Origin: Myxococcales bacterium
GTDB taxonomy: Bacteria; Myxococcota; Bradymonadia; UBA7976; UBA1532
DNA length: 64,000 bases
Assembly: GCA_020633515.1 (NCBI GenBank)
Contig: JACKDM010000019.1
Location: 1-64,000 of the forward strand
Reading direction: 5' to 3'
The notes below the pieces were generated by a model that made no database searches, was not told where the DNA came from, and saw nothing but the letters and a program-made list of their open reading frames with translations. This document shows positions 20,532-29,652 of the stretch, in pieces. How positions within the stretch are numbered: position 1 is the first letter of the stretch; each line of letters begins with the position of its first letter. The position numbers and the translations under genes were made by a program.

Positions 20532-21329
20532 ATGCGCCCCGCCGACGACGACGTGCCCGCGCTCATCGAGCGCGCGCTCTCCCCCGACGAAGAGACCGCC
20601 GCCGAGGCGACCATGGCGCTGCAACGCCGCGGCGACGCCGAGACCCTCGACGCGATGCGCACCCTGCTCGGCGACCCCCGCCCCCGCCGCCGATCGCTCG
20701 CCGCCGACGTCATCGGCCAGCTCGGCGTGCCCGAGCGCACCCTGCCCGAAGAGTGCTTCACCGCGCTCGCCGCCCGCCTCGCCGTCGAAGACGACGCCGC
20801 CGTGATCGGCGACCTCGGCATCGCCTTCGGCCACCTCCGCGACCCCCGCGCGATCGCGCTCCTGCTGCCGCACGCCCGCCACACCGATCCGCGGGCGCGC
20901 TACGGCGTCGTGATGGGGCTGATGGGCCACGACGACGCCGACGCGCTCGACGCGCTCGTCGCGCTCTCGACCGACGCCGACGCCGAGATCCGCAACTGGT
21001 CGACGTTTGCGCTCGGCACCCAGACCGAGGTCGACACCCCCGCGATCCGGGCGGCGCTCGTCGCCCGCCTCGACGACGCCGACCCGCACACCCGCAGCGA
21101 GGCGATGGTCGGCCTCGCCGAGCGCGACGACCCCGCCGCCGTGCCCGCCATCGCCCGCGCGCTCCGCGAGGGCATCGACCCCGCCGCGATCGAGGCCGCC
21201 GCCCGCCTCGGCGACCCGAGCCTGCACGCCCCGCTCGTCGCGCTGCGCGACCACCCCGAGCTGACCGCGCGCTACGCCGAGGAGCTCGACGAAGCCATCG
21301 CCCGCTGCGACCCCGACGCCGAGATGTGA
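20532..21329 (+). CDS. HEAT-repeat protein
   Basis: 265 residues of alpha-helical HEAT/PBS-lyase-like repeats, for example ADVIGQLGVPERTL, DPRARYGVVMGLMGHDDADALDAL, DADAEIRNWSTFALG and TRSEAMVGLAERDDPAAVPAI. No signal peptide is present, so it is probably cytoplasmic and protein-binding. ATG 20532 has ACAGGAG seven bases upstream; an in-frame ATG at 20460 would add 24 Arg/Pro-rich residues without a ribosome site. It is convergent with the next gene, and a hairpin lies between them. Confidence 0.85.
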   Translation: MRPADDDVPALIERALSPDEETAAEATMALQRRGDAETLDAMRTLLGDPRPRRRSLAADVIGQLGVPERTLPEECFTALAARLAVEDDAAVIGDLGIAFGHLRDPRAIALLLPHARHTDPRARYGVVMGLMGHDDADALDALVALSTDADAEIRNWSTFALGTQTEVDTPAIRAALVARLDDADPHTRSEAMVGLAERDDPAAVPAIARALREGIDPAAIEAAARLGDPSLHAPLVALRDHPELTARYAEELDEAIARCDPDAEM

Positions 21330-21336
21330 TGGCACC

Positions 21337-21385
21337 GATGGCATCACGTCGATGCCATCACGATGATGCCATCACGATGTCATCG
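21337..21385. terminator. Hairpin and tandem 14-mers between convergent genes
   Basis: GATGGCATC (21337-21345) and GATGCCATC (21351-21359) form a perfect nine-base stem with a five-base loop. Two tandem copies of GATGCCATCACGAT follow from 21351. It sits exactly between the convergent HEAT and beta-propeller genes, so a bidirectional terminator is plausible, though there is no T-run. Confidence 0.4.
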
Positions 21386-21389
21386 CTGA

Positions 21390-22682
21390 CTACCGCACCA
21401 GCGGCAGCCCCGCGATCCCCACCTCGAAGCGCTCGAGCCCCCGCGAGTCGGGATCGCTGAAGCCCGGGATCGCGAGCAGCGCGATGTAGAGCGTCGAGGC
21501 GCCGTACGCCCCGTCGCCGAACGCCACGTTCGCGAAGATCTGCCGCTCGCCGGCGACGAGGAAGTCGACCGGCGTCGTCTCGCCCGCCGGGATCACCACC
21601 ACCGCGCTCTGGGTGAGCTGGAAGTTCTCGGCGCGGTCGACGACCACGTACAGGTTGCCCTCGACATCGAACGCGAGCCCGTCGCCGAAGAGACCGATCC
21701 GCTCCGCGACCGGCGCGTGGGTCCCGAAGTCATCGAGGTCGAAGACATAGACGCCCGCGATCGGATCCTGCAACGGCACCTCGCGGTGCCCGCACAACAG
21801 CCCGGTGTTCTCGGTCGCGACATACATCGAGGTGCCATCGGGCGAGAGCGCCATGCCATTGGGGCCGCCCTCGGTCATCAGATCGAAGCGGTGCACCGCG
21901 ATGTCATCGGTCGCCGGATCGAGGCGGATGATCTCACCGAGGCACGGATCGGAGAGATAGACCCGCCCCTCGCGATCGACCGCCACGTAGTTGGCGCCCG
22001 CGAGCGGCTGCGTGCCATCGGTCGTCAGCGCCTGCTCGACGCTGCCATCGGCGAGGATGCGCACCATGCGCCCGTTGCCCGCGTCGACCGCCCACAGGAT
22101 CCCACCCGGCCCCGCCGCGAAGCCCCACACCCGCGAGAGGTCGTCGCTCTGCAGGAAGCGGCTCGTCGTGCCATCGGGCGCGACGTGCAACAGCCCCGCG
22201 GGCGCGCCCATCAAGAGCCCCGCCGCGGTGAAGGTCAGGTCCTCGGTGCTGCCGGTGTGTCCCTCGGCTTCGAGAAAGGCGTGCACGTCGCCGAACGGCT
22301 CGGCGCGATAGGGCGCGTCGAGCGTGGCGCGCACGGTCAGCTCGACGGTGTCGCCGTTGCCCTCGATCCGCACCACGTTGTCGACCGGCGCGAAGCCGAG
22401 CGTCCACGCGTAGCCCGCGGCCCCCGCCTCGACCCGCCCGCCGCCGCGGATCACGGTCACCTCGGGGCCGCCGTCGATGCCGGGCAGCTCGGCGGCGAAG
22501 CTCACCACCGAGCCCGCGGGCGCGCTCGCCGGCGGGGTGACGGTCACCTCGAGCGGCCCCGGCTGCGCGCCGCCGTCCTGCCCGGATGGGCCGCCGTCGG
22601 CGCCGTCATCGTCACCGCCGTCACAGCCGGCGAGGGGGAGCAACAGGGTCGAGAGCAGGGCGAGGGGCAGCGTCGGGCGCAC
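21390..22682 (-). CDS. SMP-30/NHL-type beta-propeller lipoprotein
   Basis: 430 residues from GTG 22682, which has GGAG eight bases upstream and begins the lipoprotein signal (ALLSTLLLPLAGC). An Asp/Gly linker and an Ig-like part (LEVTVTPPASAPAGSVVSFA) are followed by a propeller with gluconolactonase-like blades: GILWAVDAGNGRMVRI, NYVAVDREGRVYLSDP, NGMALSPDGTSMYVATENT and LAFDVEGNLYVVVDRAEN. SMP-30 relatives hydrolyse lactones, but many lipoprotein versions are binding proteins, and the catalytic metal ligands cannot be assigned with certainty. Outer-membrane or periplasmic location is inferred. Confidence 0.82.
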   Translation of the reverse strand: MRPTLPLALLSTLLLPLAGCDGGDDDGADGGPSGQDGGAQPGPLEVTVTPPASAPAGSVVSFAAELPGIDGGPEVTVIRGGGRVEAGAAGYAWTLGFAPVDNVVRIEGNGDTVELTVRATLDAPYRAEPFGDVHAFLEAEGHTGSTEDLTFTAAGLLMGAPAGLLHVAPDGTTSRFLQSDDLSRVWGFAAGPGGILWAVDAGNGRMVRILADGSVEQALTTDGTQPLAGANYVAVDREGRVYLSDPCLGEIIRLDPATDDIAVHRFDLMTEGGPNGMALSPDGTSMYVATENTGLLCGHREVPLQDPIAGVYVFDLDDFGTHAPVAERIGLFGDGLAFDVEGNLYVVVDRAENFQLTQSAVVVIPAGETTPVDFLVAGERQIFANVAFGDGAYGASTLYIALLAIPGFSDPDSRGLERFEVGIAGLPLVR

Positions 22683-22728
22683 GGTCGTCTCCGGTCGGGG
22701 GTGCGGCGGGAGTCTACAACGCCGGCCC

Positions 22729-22740
22729 GGTGGATCCACC
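22729..22740. promoter_or_regulatory. 12-bp perfect palindrome upstream of the propeller lipoprotein
   Basis: GGTGGATCCACC is fully self-complementary. It lies 47 bases upstream of GTG 22682, just before TAGACT (a possible minus-strand -10). It may be an operator; nothing else supports this. Confidence 0.25.
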
Positions 22741-22858
22741 CGCGCGCGCCCCGAGCGGCTGCCATTTTTCACCTTGAGCCGACCCCGACGATGTGACAAT
22801 TTTGAGCTTTGCGACACACCAGCGGTGATGTTTTCGGCCGAGCCGGGGGGAGACGCCG

Positions 22859-23935
22859 ATGAACGGTGGCATCGGGGGCCTGTTCGAGCAGCTCTGGGAG
22901 CGCGTCAAGGCCGCCGTCGGCGACATCTTCGACGGGCCCGAGTCGGGGCCGCCCAACATCAACCGCATCCAGCAGTCGCGCACCGCCGGGCAGGGGCAGG
23001 CGACCGACATCCGGCGCACGATCGAGGCCGAGGTCGGGCAGGGGCGCACCCACACCGTGCAGCGCGGCGACACCCTCAGCGCGATCGCCGCCCGCCACCT
23101 CGGCGCCGCGAGCCGCTGGCGCGAGATCGCCGAGCTCAACCGCATCACCAACCCGGGCTCGTTGCAGGTCGGGCAGATCCTCGCGCTGCCGCCGCAACAG
23201 CAGCAGAACGGCCCGGGTGACCAGACCGGCCCCGGCGCGCAGGGCCAGGCGCCGGGCGGCGGGCAGCAGCAGCAAGGGCCGCAGGGCGAGCGCCCGCAGG
23301 GGCCGCAGGCCGAGGGGCCGGGCACCACCGCCGGTCCCGGTCAGGGCCCCGGCGCCGGCGGCGATCAGGCGCCCGGCAACACGCCCGCGCAGGAGCCGCA
23401 GGGCGGCCCGTCGGGCCCCGGCGCGGGCAGCAGCGCGAGCGGCGAGCCGCCGTGGATGGCCAAGGCCCGCGGCGAGATCGGGGTCCGCGAGATCGTCGGC
23501 AGCCGCCACAGCCCGCGGGTGCTCGAGTACCACGCCACCACCGGCCGCTTCACCACCGACGAGGTCCCGTGGTGCGCCTCGTTCGTCAACTGGGTGCTCG
23601 TCAACTCCGGTCAGGCCGGCACCGGCAGCGCGGTCGCGCTCTCGTTCCGCTCCTACGGCACCCGCCTCGAGCGCCCCGCCTACGGCTCGATCGCGGTGAT
23701 CTCGTGGGGCGGCGGCAAGGGCCACGTCGGCTTCGTCGTCGGCAAGCAGGGCAGCAGCATCATGCTGCTCGGCGGCAACCAGTCGAACTCGGTCTGCATC
23801 AGCCCGTTCCGGTCGAGCGCGATCGTCGCCTACGTGGTCCCGGCCGGCTACACCCCGCCCGAGTCGGCCTACGAGCTGACGTCGAGCGGTGACGTGCCGA
23901 CCGGCGAGGCGGGCGGGCTCGGCAACACCCGCTAA
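22859..23935 (+). CDS. LysM protein with TIGR02594/CHAP-like amidase domain
   Basis: 358 residues. LysM at about 64-112 (HTVQRGDTLSAIAARHLG; LQVGQILALPP) binds peptidoglycan. A Gln/Gly/Pro-rich linker (about 113-195) leads to a C-terminal papain-like peptidoglycan hydrolase: IGVREIVGSRHSPRVLEYH, catalytic Cys in EVPWCASFVNW, and His in GKGHVGFVVG. There is no signal peptide or membrane segment, so export would need lysis, a phage-like particle or a contractile system. GGGGGGAG precedes the ATG. It is divergent from the propeller lipoprotein. Confidence 0.88.
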   Translation: MNGGIGGLFEQLWERVKAAVGDIFDGPESGPPNINRIQQSRTAGQGQATDIRRTIEAEVGQGRTHTVQRGDTLSAIAARHLGAASRWREIAELNRITNPGSLQVGQILALPPQQQQNGPGDQTGPGAQGQAPGGGQQQQGPQGERPQGPQAEGPGTTAGPGQGPGAGGDQAPGNTPAQEPQGGPSGPGAGSSASGEPPWMAKARGEIGVREIVGSRHSPRVLEYHATTGRFTTDEVPWCASFVNWVLVNSGQAGTGSAVALSFRSYGTRLERPAYGSIAVISWGGGKGHVGFVVGKQGSSIMLLGGNQSNSVCISPFRSSAIVAYVVPAGYTPPESAYELTSSGDVPTGEAGGLGNTR

Positions 23936-23946
23936 CTCAGGTCATT

Positions 23947-24789
23947 TCACGCTGACACCCCGCCGGGCTCCGCCTCGATCGCCTTCGGCCGCCCATCCAG
24001 ACCGTCGAGCTTCCACGGGTTCGCGAAGACCTCCCGCATCGTGCGCGCGAGCACCGCGCCCTGCGCGCCGTCCATGAAGCGGTGGTCGATCGTCGCGGTG
24101 ATCGTCATCTGCGGGCGGATCACCGCCTGCCCGTCGCGGGCGACGACCGCGTCGTGCATCGCGCCCATCAGCACGAAGACCGGGACCCGCGCGAACGGGG
24201 TGTGCGGCGCGAAGCCTTCGTCGAGGCCGAAGACGCCGACGTTGGTGAGCACCGCGCTGCCGAACGGGAAGCGGCTGAGCTTGAGCGCCTTGAGCTCGAT
24301 ACCCAGCGCGCTGGTGACGAACGAGACCCCGCGCAGCAGCGGGCGGATGATCCACGTCGGCAGCGCGCGCATGAGCCCCTTGCTGCTCTCGAACTCGGGA
24401 TCACCGCCGGTGCGCACCCGCTCCGCGCCCGCGCGCAGCTCGGCGGCGATCTGGGCGACGGTCTTCTGGTCGACGTCGGCGACCTTGACCTTGGCGAGAT
24501 CATTGCCACCCTCGACGACGACGAGGAACGCGACGTCGACGCTCGCGAAGGGCACGAAGCGGCCGAAGACGATGCGCCCGTTGAGCCCCGGCGCCGCCGC
24601 GAGCGCGAGCCCCATCGCCTTGCCGACCAGGTGGGTGATGGTGATCTTCTCGCCGGTGGTCTCGCGCGCCCAGGTGATGTAGTCGAGCGCCTCACCGACG
24701 TCGAGGGTGAGCTTGCCGTAGATGTTGCCTTCGCGCGGTGCGCTCCAGGTCGCGATCGCCATCTTGCGGCGGGTCGACATGCGGGCCAT
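23947..24789 (-). CDS. Stand-alone 2-oxoacid dehydrogenase E2-type acyltransferase domain
   Basis: 280 residues matching the catalytic (CAT) domain of E2 acyltransferases, with the active-site motif DHRFMDGAQGA near the C-terminus and ITHLVGKAMGLALAAAPGLNGR in the middle. The lipoyl and subunit-binding domains of true E2 proteins are absent. It cannot act as an E2 swinging-arm subunit on its own, so it may acetylate or acylate something else, as chloramphenicol-acetyltransferase-fold proteins do. GGGAGG precedes the ATG. It is convergent with the LysM gene. Confidence 0.85.
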   Translation of the reverse strand: MARMSTRRKMAIATWSAPREGNIYGKLTLDVGEALDYITWARETTGEKITITHLVGKAMGLALAAAPGLNGRIVFGRFVPFASVDVAFLVVVEGGNDLAKVKVADVDQKTVAQIAAELRAGAERVRTGGDPEFESSKGLMRALPTWIIRPLLRGVSFVTSALGIELKALKLSRFPFGSAVLTNVGVFGLDEGFAPHTPFARVPVFVLMGAMHDAVVARDGQAVIRPQMTITATIDHRFMDGAQGAVLARTMREVFANPWKLDGLDGRPKAIEAEPGGVSA

Positions 24790-24929
24790 GCGGCGTCCTC
24801 CCTGCTGGTGGGGTGAGGATACGCCAGCTCCGCGCCGGGCGGGCGGAGGAAAGCGGCGGGCATCGGTCGGGGGTGGATCGGGTCCGTGGGGTGATGTCAG
24901 AGTCGAGGCATCAGCGATGGGAGGGTGCC

Positions 24930-25532
24930 ATGATTGCCTTGCTCGCCATCTTCTATGGCTGCTTTCCCTATGACCGCCCGATCGAAGTGGCTCCGCCCCG
25001 GCCCGACAGCAACTCGCTCACCCGCAGTCACCTCGCCGCTCCTGCCGACTGCGACGCACCGACGGCGACGCGCCCCGTCGCCTGCCTCGCCGCGACCGAC
25101 TGGCCCTCGGGCACCTCCGCGCCGCTGCCGCGAGAAGCCGTGCTGCCGGGGGTGATGTTCGGCCGAGGCGAGGGCGGGGGCTTCGCGGTGCTCGCCGTCG
25201 ATACGCGGGGCGAGACCGTCTTCGCGAGCATGGTGTACCTGCGCCCGGAGGACTTCGACGAGCTCGCGCAGCTCGACGACGCGCGCGACGCGGTCGAGCG
25301 GGTGCTGCGCGGCGAAGAGACCACCGTCGAGCTCTCCGCCCCGCTCGATGCCTACCTCACGCCCCTGGCCGAGCGGGCGACGCGGCCGCTCACCCGATTC
25401 GAGCAGGGCTGGGTCGGCGAGCGCATCGAGCTGCGCCGGATCGGGCGCGCGTGGGTCGCCATCGAGCAGGACAAGAAGCCCTGGGAGCCGAACTGGGTGG
25501 GCATCTTCCCCGAAGCCACGCCCACCCGCTGA
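24930..25532 (+). CDS. Hypothetical protein, possible lipoprotein
   Basis: 200 residues. The short hydrophobic start MIALLAIFYGC could be a minimal lipoprotein signal (FYGC), but it lacks the usual basic residues. The body has no recognised domain; it contains VLAVDTRGETVFASMVYLRPEDF and ends with KPWEPNWVGIFPEATPTR. GGGAGGG lies six bases before the ATG; an in-frame ATG 36 bases earlier is possible. Convergent with the next gene, with only seven bases between stops. Confidence 0.7.
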   Translation: MIALLAIFYGCFPYDRPIEVAPPRPDSNSLTRSHLAAPADCDAPTATRPVACLAATDWPSGTSAPLPREAVLPGVMFGRGEGGGFAVLAVDTRGETVFASMVYLRPEDFDELAQLDDARDAVERVLRGEETTVELSAPLDAYLTPLAERATRPLTRFEQGWVGERIELRRIGRAWVAIEQDKKPWEPNWVGIFPEATPTR

Positions 25533-25539
25533 GCCGCCG

Positions 25540-28167
25540 TCACTCCGCGAGCCACCCCACGAAGCGCACGTCCGCCGCGCCGTCGACCGCCGCGGTCGTG
25601 TGCTCGTCGCGGTGCGCGCCGGTGAGCTGCACCCCGAGGCGGCCGCTCGCGTCGAGGCCGTGGTGCACCACCGCGAGGCCGTCGGGGCTCCAGCCGAACG
25701 GGCGCAGCGGGCCGTCGAACGCCGAGCCGAGCCGCAGCGGCGCGCCGCCGTGCACGTCGAGCCGCCACGCGCCGCAGTCGGCGCAGCCCGCGCCCGCCTC
25801 CCCGGCGGCCATCACCACCGGCGGCCGCCCCGGGCCGGTCGGGCCGAGCCCGCGCAGCCCCGCCGGCGAGGGCAACGCCAGCTCGACCGCCACGCCCGTC
25901 GGCGGCGCGTACCACGCCCGCCCGGCGCCCAGTTCGAACAACAGCCCCTGCTCGACCGGCCCCCACAGCCGCACCACGTCGTCGGGCGCGCCGTTGGTGA
26001 CGGTCATCCACGGCCCGTTGCCGCCGATCGGGACCCGCTGCACCAACAACTGCCGCGCCGTGTCGCGCACGAAGTACACATCGGCCGGCGTCGCCATCGC
26101 CGTCGCGCCCCACTCGGGCCGCCGCACGGCCGGATCGGGGTCGATCAGCGGCCGCACGTCGAACTGTTCGCCGAACAGCCGCACCACCCCGAGCCCCCAC
26201 GCCGGGCAGCCCTCGCCGAAGCAGGCGCCGTAGAGCAGCGCGTCGTCGTCGATCCACGTCAGCGGGTAGGTCCCCTGCCCCGGCACGAGCACGAACAGGC
26301 CCTCGTCGGGCTCGGGGTCGTCGAGCTCGACCACCGGGATCCCCGTCGTCGGCCCCGGCGCGACCTGCACCGTCAGCCGCGCGGCGTTCGGCGCCATCAG
26401 CGCCGGGTACTGCCGGCTCTGCCACAGCCCCACGCCGTCGGGGTAGTCCTCGCCGGTCACCCGCGCGCCGCGCAGCGTGCCGAGCAGCGCGTCGCCCGCG
26501 CGCCACACCACCCAGCGGCCGTCGGGGCTCATCTGCGCGTCGAGCGCGTTCGGGCGGTTGTTGATCCGCGCGATAGGGATCGGCACCGCCGCCGGATCCT
26601 GCAGGTCGAGCGCCATCAGCGGCCCGTCGCCGGCCTCGAAGAACACCGCGTGCCGCCCGCTCGTGATCACGCCCCGCGGCGCCGCCTCGCCGCTCAGATC
26701 GGCGCGCTCCGGGATCCACACCGAGGCCACCGGCGTCGCCCCATCCGGCCCGCTCCGCACCAGCGTCGCCGGCGCCGGCGTCGCGTGCCGCACCAGCAGC
26801 GCCTCGCCCACCACCCCCAGCGGCGCCCCGATCGCCGGATCGTCCCGCGTCGCCGCGGTCAGCGTCGCCCGATCGAGCGCGTCGACCCGCCCCGGCGCGG
26901 TGAACCAGACGTGCCCCGGCCCGAACCCGGCGAAGGTCGCCGCGAGCGGCGGCAGCACCACCGGCGCGCCACCCTCGGCCCGGATCGCCCACCGCGACTC
27001 GCCCACGCCCGCCAGCGCCAGCGCACCATCGGGCGCCACCGCGAAGATCGTCGCCCCCGGCGCCAGCGCGCCCTGCCGATCGAGCGGCGCCGGGCCGTCG
27101 TCGCCGAGCGTGCTCCGCCAGACCGCGCCCTCGGCGTCGATCGCCACCACCGCGCCGGCCACGACCCGGGCGTCGACCCACGCCGACGCCAGCCGATGCA
27201 GCCGCGGCGGCCACACCGACAGATCGATCACCGCGTCCCCCGCCGGCGCCACCGCCCACCGCGCCCCGAGCGCCGGCGGCCCGATCCGCGGCGGCGCGGC
27301 GAGCGCGAGCCCGGCGACCCGGCGCCCGGCGATATCGACCACCGCGAGCGCCTCCGAGCCGCGCACGAAGCCGAAGCCGCCCACCACCGCCAGCGGCGCC
27401 GCCGCGTCGACCCCGGCCAGATCGGCGTCCTCGGGCGCCCACGGCTCGCCCGCCTCAGCGCCGAGCGTGCGCCCGACGAGGCGCCCGTCGAGCCACCCGA
27501 AGAAGGCCGTCTCATCGGCCGCGCCGACGCCGAGCGCGGTCGCGATGCCATCGGCGGTGACATGCACCACGCCGCCATCCGATCCCACCAGCGCCAGCGC
27601 CTCGCCCGCGAGCGGGACCACCCGCGCGCCCGGCACCAGCGGGGCGCGGTGGGTGCGCGGCGCGAACTCCGAGGCCGCCGGATCCCAGCGCAGCACCGCC
27701 GTCGAGTCGACCGCGTCGAGCGGCCGCGTCGCCCACAGCGCGCCCTCGCCGCCATAGAACGCCCGCGGCGCCCGCGCCCCGGTCGGCGTGACCACCGGCG
27801 CCCCGCCCTCGACCCGCACCGCGACCACCTCGGCCGCCGGCAGCGTCGCGCCCCCGATCGGCGGCACGTCGGCGACGAGCGCGAGCATCGCCGGCAGCGG
27901 CTCACCGAGACACGCGCCGTCGACGCAGCGATCGGCCGTGGTCCATGGGTCGAAGTCATCACAGGGATCGAGGCACGATGGCATGTCGGGCAGCGGCCCG
28001 TCGCTCGGCGTCGCGTCGGGCGCCGCGTCGAACACGGCATCGGGACCAGCGGCGTCGACCGCCGCGTCCTCGTCGGGCAGGATGATGATCGGCTCTTCGT
28101 CCGGCTCCTGGCAGCCCGCGGCGAGCAGGGCCAGCCCGAGCAGTGCGGGGCGCAGCGGGGCGCGCAT
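25540..28167 (-). CDS. Large beta-propeller-like lipoprotein, unknown function
   Basis: 875 residues from ATG 28167 (GAGGAG upstream). Lipobox LALLAAGC is followed by an Asp/Ala/Pro linker typical of these lipoproteins and a small Cys cluster (CLDPCDDFDPWTTADRCVDGAC). The rest is beta-rich, with blade-like segments such as MSPDGRWVVWRAGDALLG, DVYFVRDTARQLLVQRV and FGWSPDGLAVVHHGLDASG, as in TolB/WD-like propellers. It is probably displayed on the outer membrane. The stop lies 12 bases before the esterase gene's stop-side neighbour on the same strand, so the two genes are likely co-transcribed. Confidence 0.82.
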   Translation of the reverse strand: MRAPLRPALLGLALLAAGCQEPDEEPIIILPDEDAAVDAAGPDAVFDAAPDATPSDGPLPDMPSCLDPCDDFDPWTTADRCVDGACLGEPLPAMLALVADVPPIGGATLPAAEVVAVRVEGGAPVVTPTGARAPRAFYGGEGALWATRPLDAVDSTAVLRWDPAASEFAPRTHRAPLVPGARVVPLAGEALALVGSDGGVVHVTADGIATALGVGAADETAFFGWLDGRLVGRTLGAEAGEPWAPEDADLAGVDAAAPLAVVGGFGFVRGSEALAVVDIAGRRVAGLALAAPPRIGPPALGARWAVAPAGDAVIDLSVWPPRLHRLASAWVDARVVAGAVVAIDAEGAVWRSTLGDDGPAPLDRQGALAPGATIFAVAPDGALALAGVGESRWAIRAEGGAPVVLPPLAATFAGFGPGHVWFTAPGRVDALDRATLTAATRDDPAIGAPLGVVGEALLVRHATPAPATLVRSGPDGATPVASVWIPERADLSGEAAPRGVITSGRHAVFFEAGDGPLMALDLQDPAAVPIPIARINNRPNALDAQMSPDGRWVVWRAGDALLGTLRGARVTGEDYPDGVGLWQSRQYPALMAPNAARLTVQVAPGPTTGIPVVELDDPEPDEGLFVLVPGQGTYPLTWIDDDALLYGACFGEGCPAWGLGVVRLFGEQFDVRPLIDPDPAVRRPEWGATAMATPADVYFVRDTARQLLVQRVPIGGNGPWMTVTNGAPDDVVRLWGPVEQGLLFELGAGRAWYAPPTGVAVELALPSPAGLRGLGPTGPGRPPVVMAAGEAGAGCADCGAWRLDVHGGAPLRLGSAFDGPLRPFGWSPDGLAVVHHGLDASGRLGVQLTGAHRDEHTTAAVDGAADVRFVGWLAE

Positions 28168-28178
28168 GGGCGATCTCC

Positions 28179-29585
28179 TCAGGGAGCGACGGCGTCGCTC
28201 AGCCAGCGCAGGGTCTCGACGCCGAAGGCCTCGGTGAACTGCGGTACGTGACCCTCGCCGAGCAATGTCCAGAGCGCGACGGGCCGATCGCAGTCGCTCC
28301 ACGCGCGCACCGCGGTCTCGGCGCCCGGCAGCGCCGCGAGCAGGTCGAGCGGCGCGCCCTCGACCGCGAGCCCGCAGTCGTTGCGCTCGGCCCACAGGTT
28401 GGCGCTCGCCTCGGCGCCGAGGTGCCACGGCGCGCCGTCGTAGAGGATGGTGTCATCGAGGGTGCCATGCACGTCGAGCACCGCCACCCGTCCGGCGCCC
28501 GGGCACTCGAGCCCCGCGATCCCGGCGCTGCCGGCGAGCGAGACGACCCCGGTGAAGGTGTCGGCGGCGAGGCAGGCGAGGTCGAACGCCATGAAGCCAC
28601 CATTCGAATGACCGATGGCAAAGACCCGCTGCCGATCGATGTTCCACGTCGCCGCCGCCTCCTCGACGAGCCCCACCAGATAACCCACGTCGTCCACCGG
28701 CGCCCCGCCCTCGCCGCAGCACGTCCGCGCCTGCCAGTGCCGCCGTCCGGTGCCATCGACGGTGCCATCGGGCATCACCATGATGATGTCATCGGCCTCG
28801 ACCCGCTCGACGAGCCCGAGGAACCCCGCCTGCAACCGCCCCGAGGCCCCGTAGCCATGCAGCACCATCACCAGCGGATAGGCCACCGCCGGATCGTAAT
28901 CGCTCGGCAGCAGCACCTCCGCCGGCCGATCACCGCCGATGAAGACCTCGGGCAGCACCTCGCCCCCCGGACACGCCCCCGGCGCCGCCCCCGGCCACTC
29001 GACCGCGCCGAAGGTGCTCTCGGTCAGCGTCAGCATCAACAGCGGCACCGCGCCCCGCACCGCGCCGCACCAGCCCCCCTCGACCGTCTGCCCGTCGAGG
29101 CGCAGCGTCACCATCACGTCGATCCCCGCCGGGTTGTAGGCCGCCGGCATCACCACCGTGCCGAAGTCGACGCTGAAGGTGCCATCGGCCGCGATCGGCA
29201 CGCCCGCCACCTCGGCGAGCACCGGGCTCGTCATGTCCCCGCGCCCGACCGATCGGATCGCGAACCGCTCGAAGGCCATGCCCGCGTCGTCGTAGCTCAC
29301 CTCGACCTGAAACGGCAGCGAGAGCCCGCCCGCCTCGACGACGGTCACCACCAGCCGCCACCGCTCGTCGACCTCGACCGGCTCGACCGCCAGATCGGGC
29401 AGCGCCGCGTCGACCGCGGCGTCGACGGCGGCGTCGGGCACCTCGGCCATGCCATCGGGCGCCACGCCGCCCGCGTCGGGCTCGACCTGGGCATCATCGA
29501 CGGTGGGATCGGCGTCGCCCCCGTCGTCACAAGCGGCGAGGGCGAGGGCGCAGAGCCCGAGGAGGGTCGACAGATGGCGATTCAA
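28179..29585 (-). CDS. PHB-depolymerase/feruloyl-esterase-type hydrolase lipoprotein
   Basis: 468 residues. Lipobox LALAAC and an Asp-rich linker come first; a beta domain of about 150 residues precedes the alpha/beta hydrolase. That fold shows LVMVLHGYGASG (oxyanion region), nucleophile GHSNGG, acid region DVHGTLDDTI and catalytic His in GEGHVPQF. LpqC/PHB-depolymerase relatives cleave esters of polyhydroxyalkanoates or plant phenolics; the substrate here is unknown. TTG 29585 is preferred because GGAGG stands nine bases before it and TATGAT lies ~30 bases upstream. The ATG pair at 29618 falls inside that -10 box. Confidence 0.85.
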   Translation of the reverse strand: MNRHLSTLLGLCALALAACDDGGDADPTVDDAQVEPDAGGVAPDGMAEVPDAAVDAAVDAALPDLAVEPVEVDERWRLVVTVVEAGGLSLPFQVEVSYDDAGMAFERFAIRSVGRGDMTSPVLAEVAGVPIAADGTFSVDFGTVVMPAAYNPAGIDVMVTLRLDGQTVEGGWCGAVRGAVPLLMLTLTESTFGAVEWPGAAPGACPGGEVLPEVFIGGDRPAEVLLPSDYDPAVAYPLVMVLHGYGASGRLQAGFLGLVERVEADDIIMVMPDGTVDGTGRRHWQARTCCGEGGAPVDDVGYLVGLVEEAAATWNIDRQRVFAIGHSNGGFMAFDLACLAADTFTGVVSLAGSAGIAGLECPGAGRVAVLDVHGTLDDTILYDGAPWHLGAEASANLWAERNDCGLAVEGAPLDLLAALPGAETAVRAWSDCDRPVALWTLLGEGHVPQFTEAFGVETLRWLSDAVAP

Positions 29586-29614
29586 AGCGGGGCCTCCGGG
29601 GAAGTGGCGCGGCA

Positions 29615-29620
29615 TCATAG
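29615..29620 (-). promoter_or_regulatory. -10 box (TATGAT) of the esterase-propeller lipoprotein operon
   Basis: TATGAT matches 5 of 6 positions of the consensus. No clear -35 is seen 16-18 bases upstream. The position fits a short leader before TTG 29585. Confidence 0.35.
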
Positions 29621-29652
29621 CCGAGGCGCGGCCTTGGATGCCCCCCGGGGCT

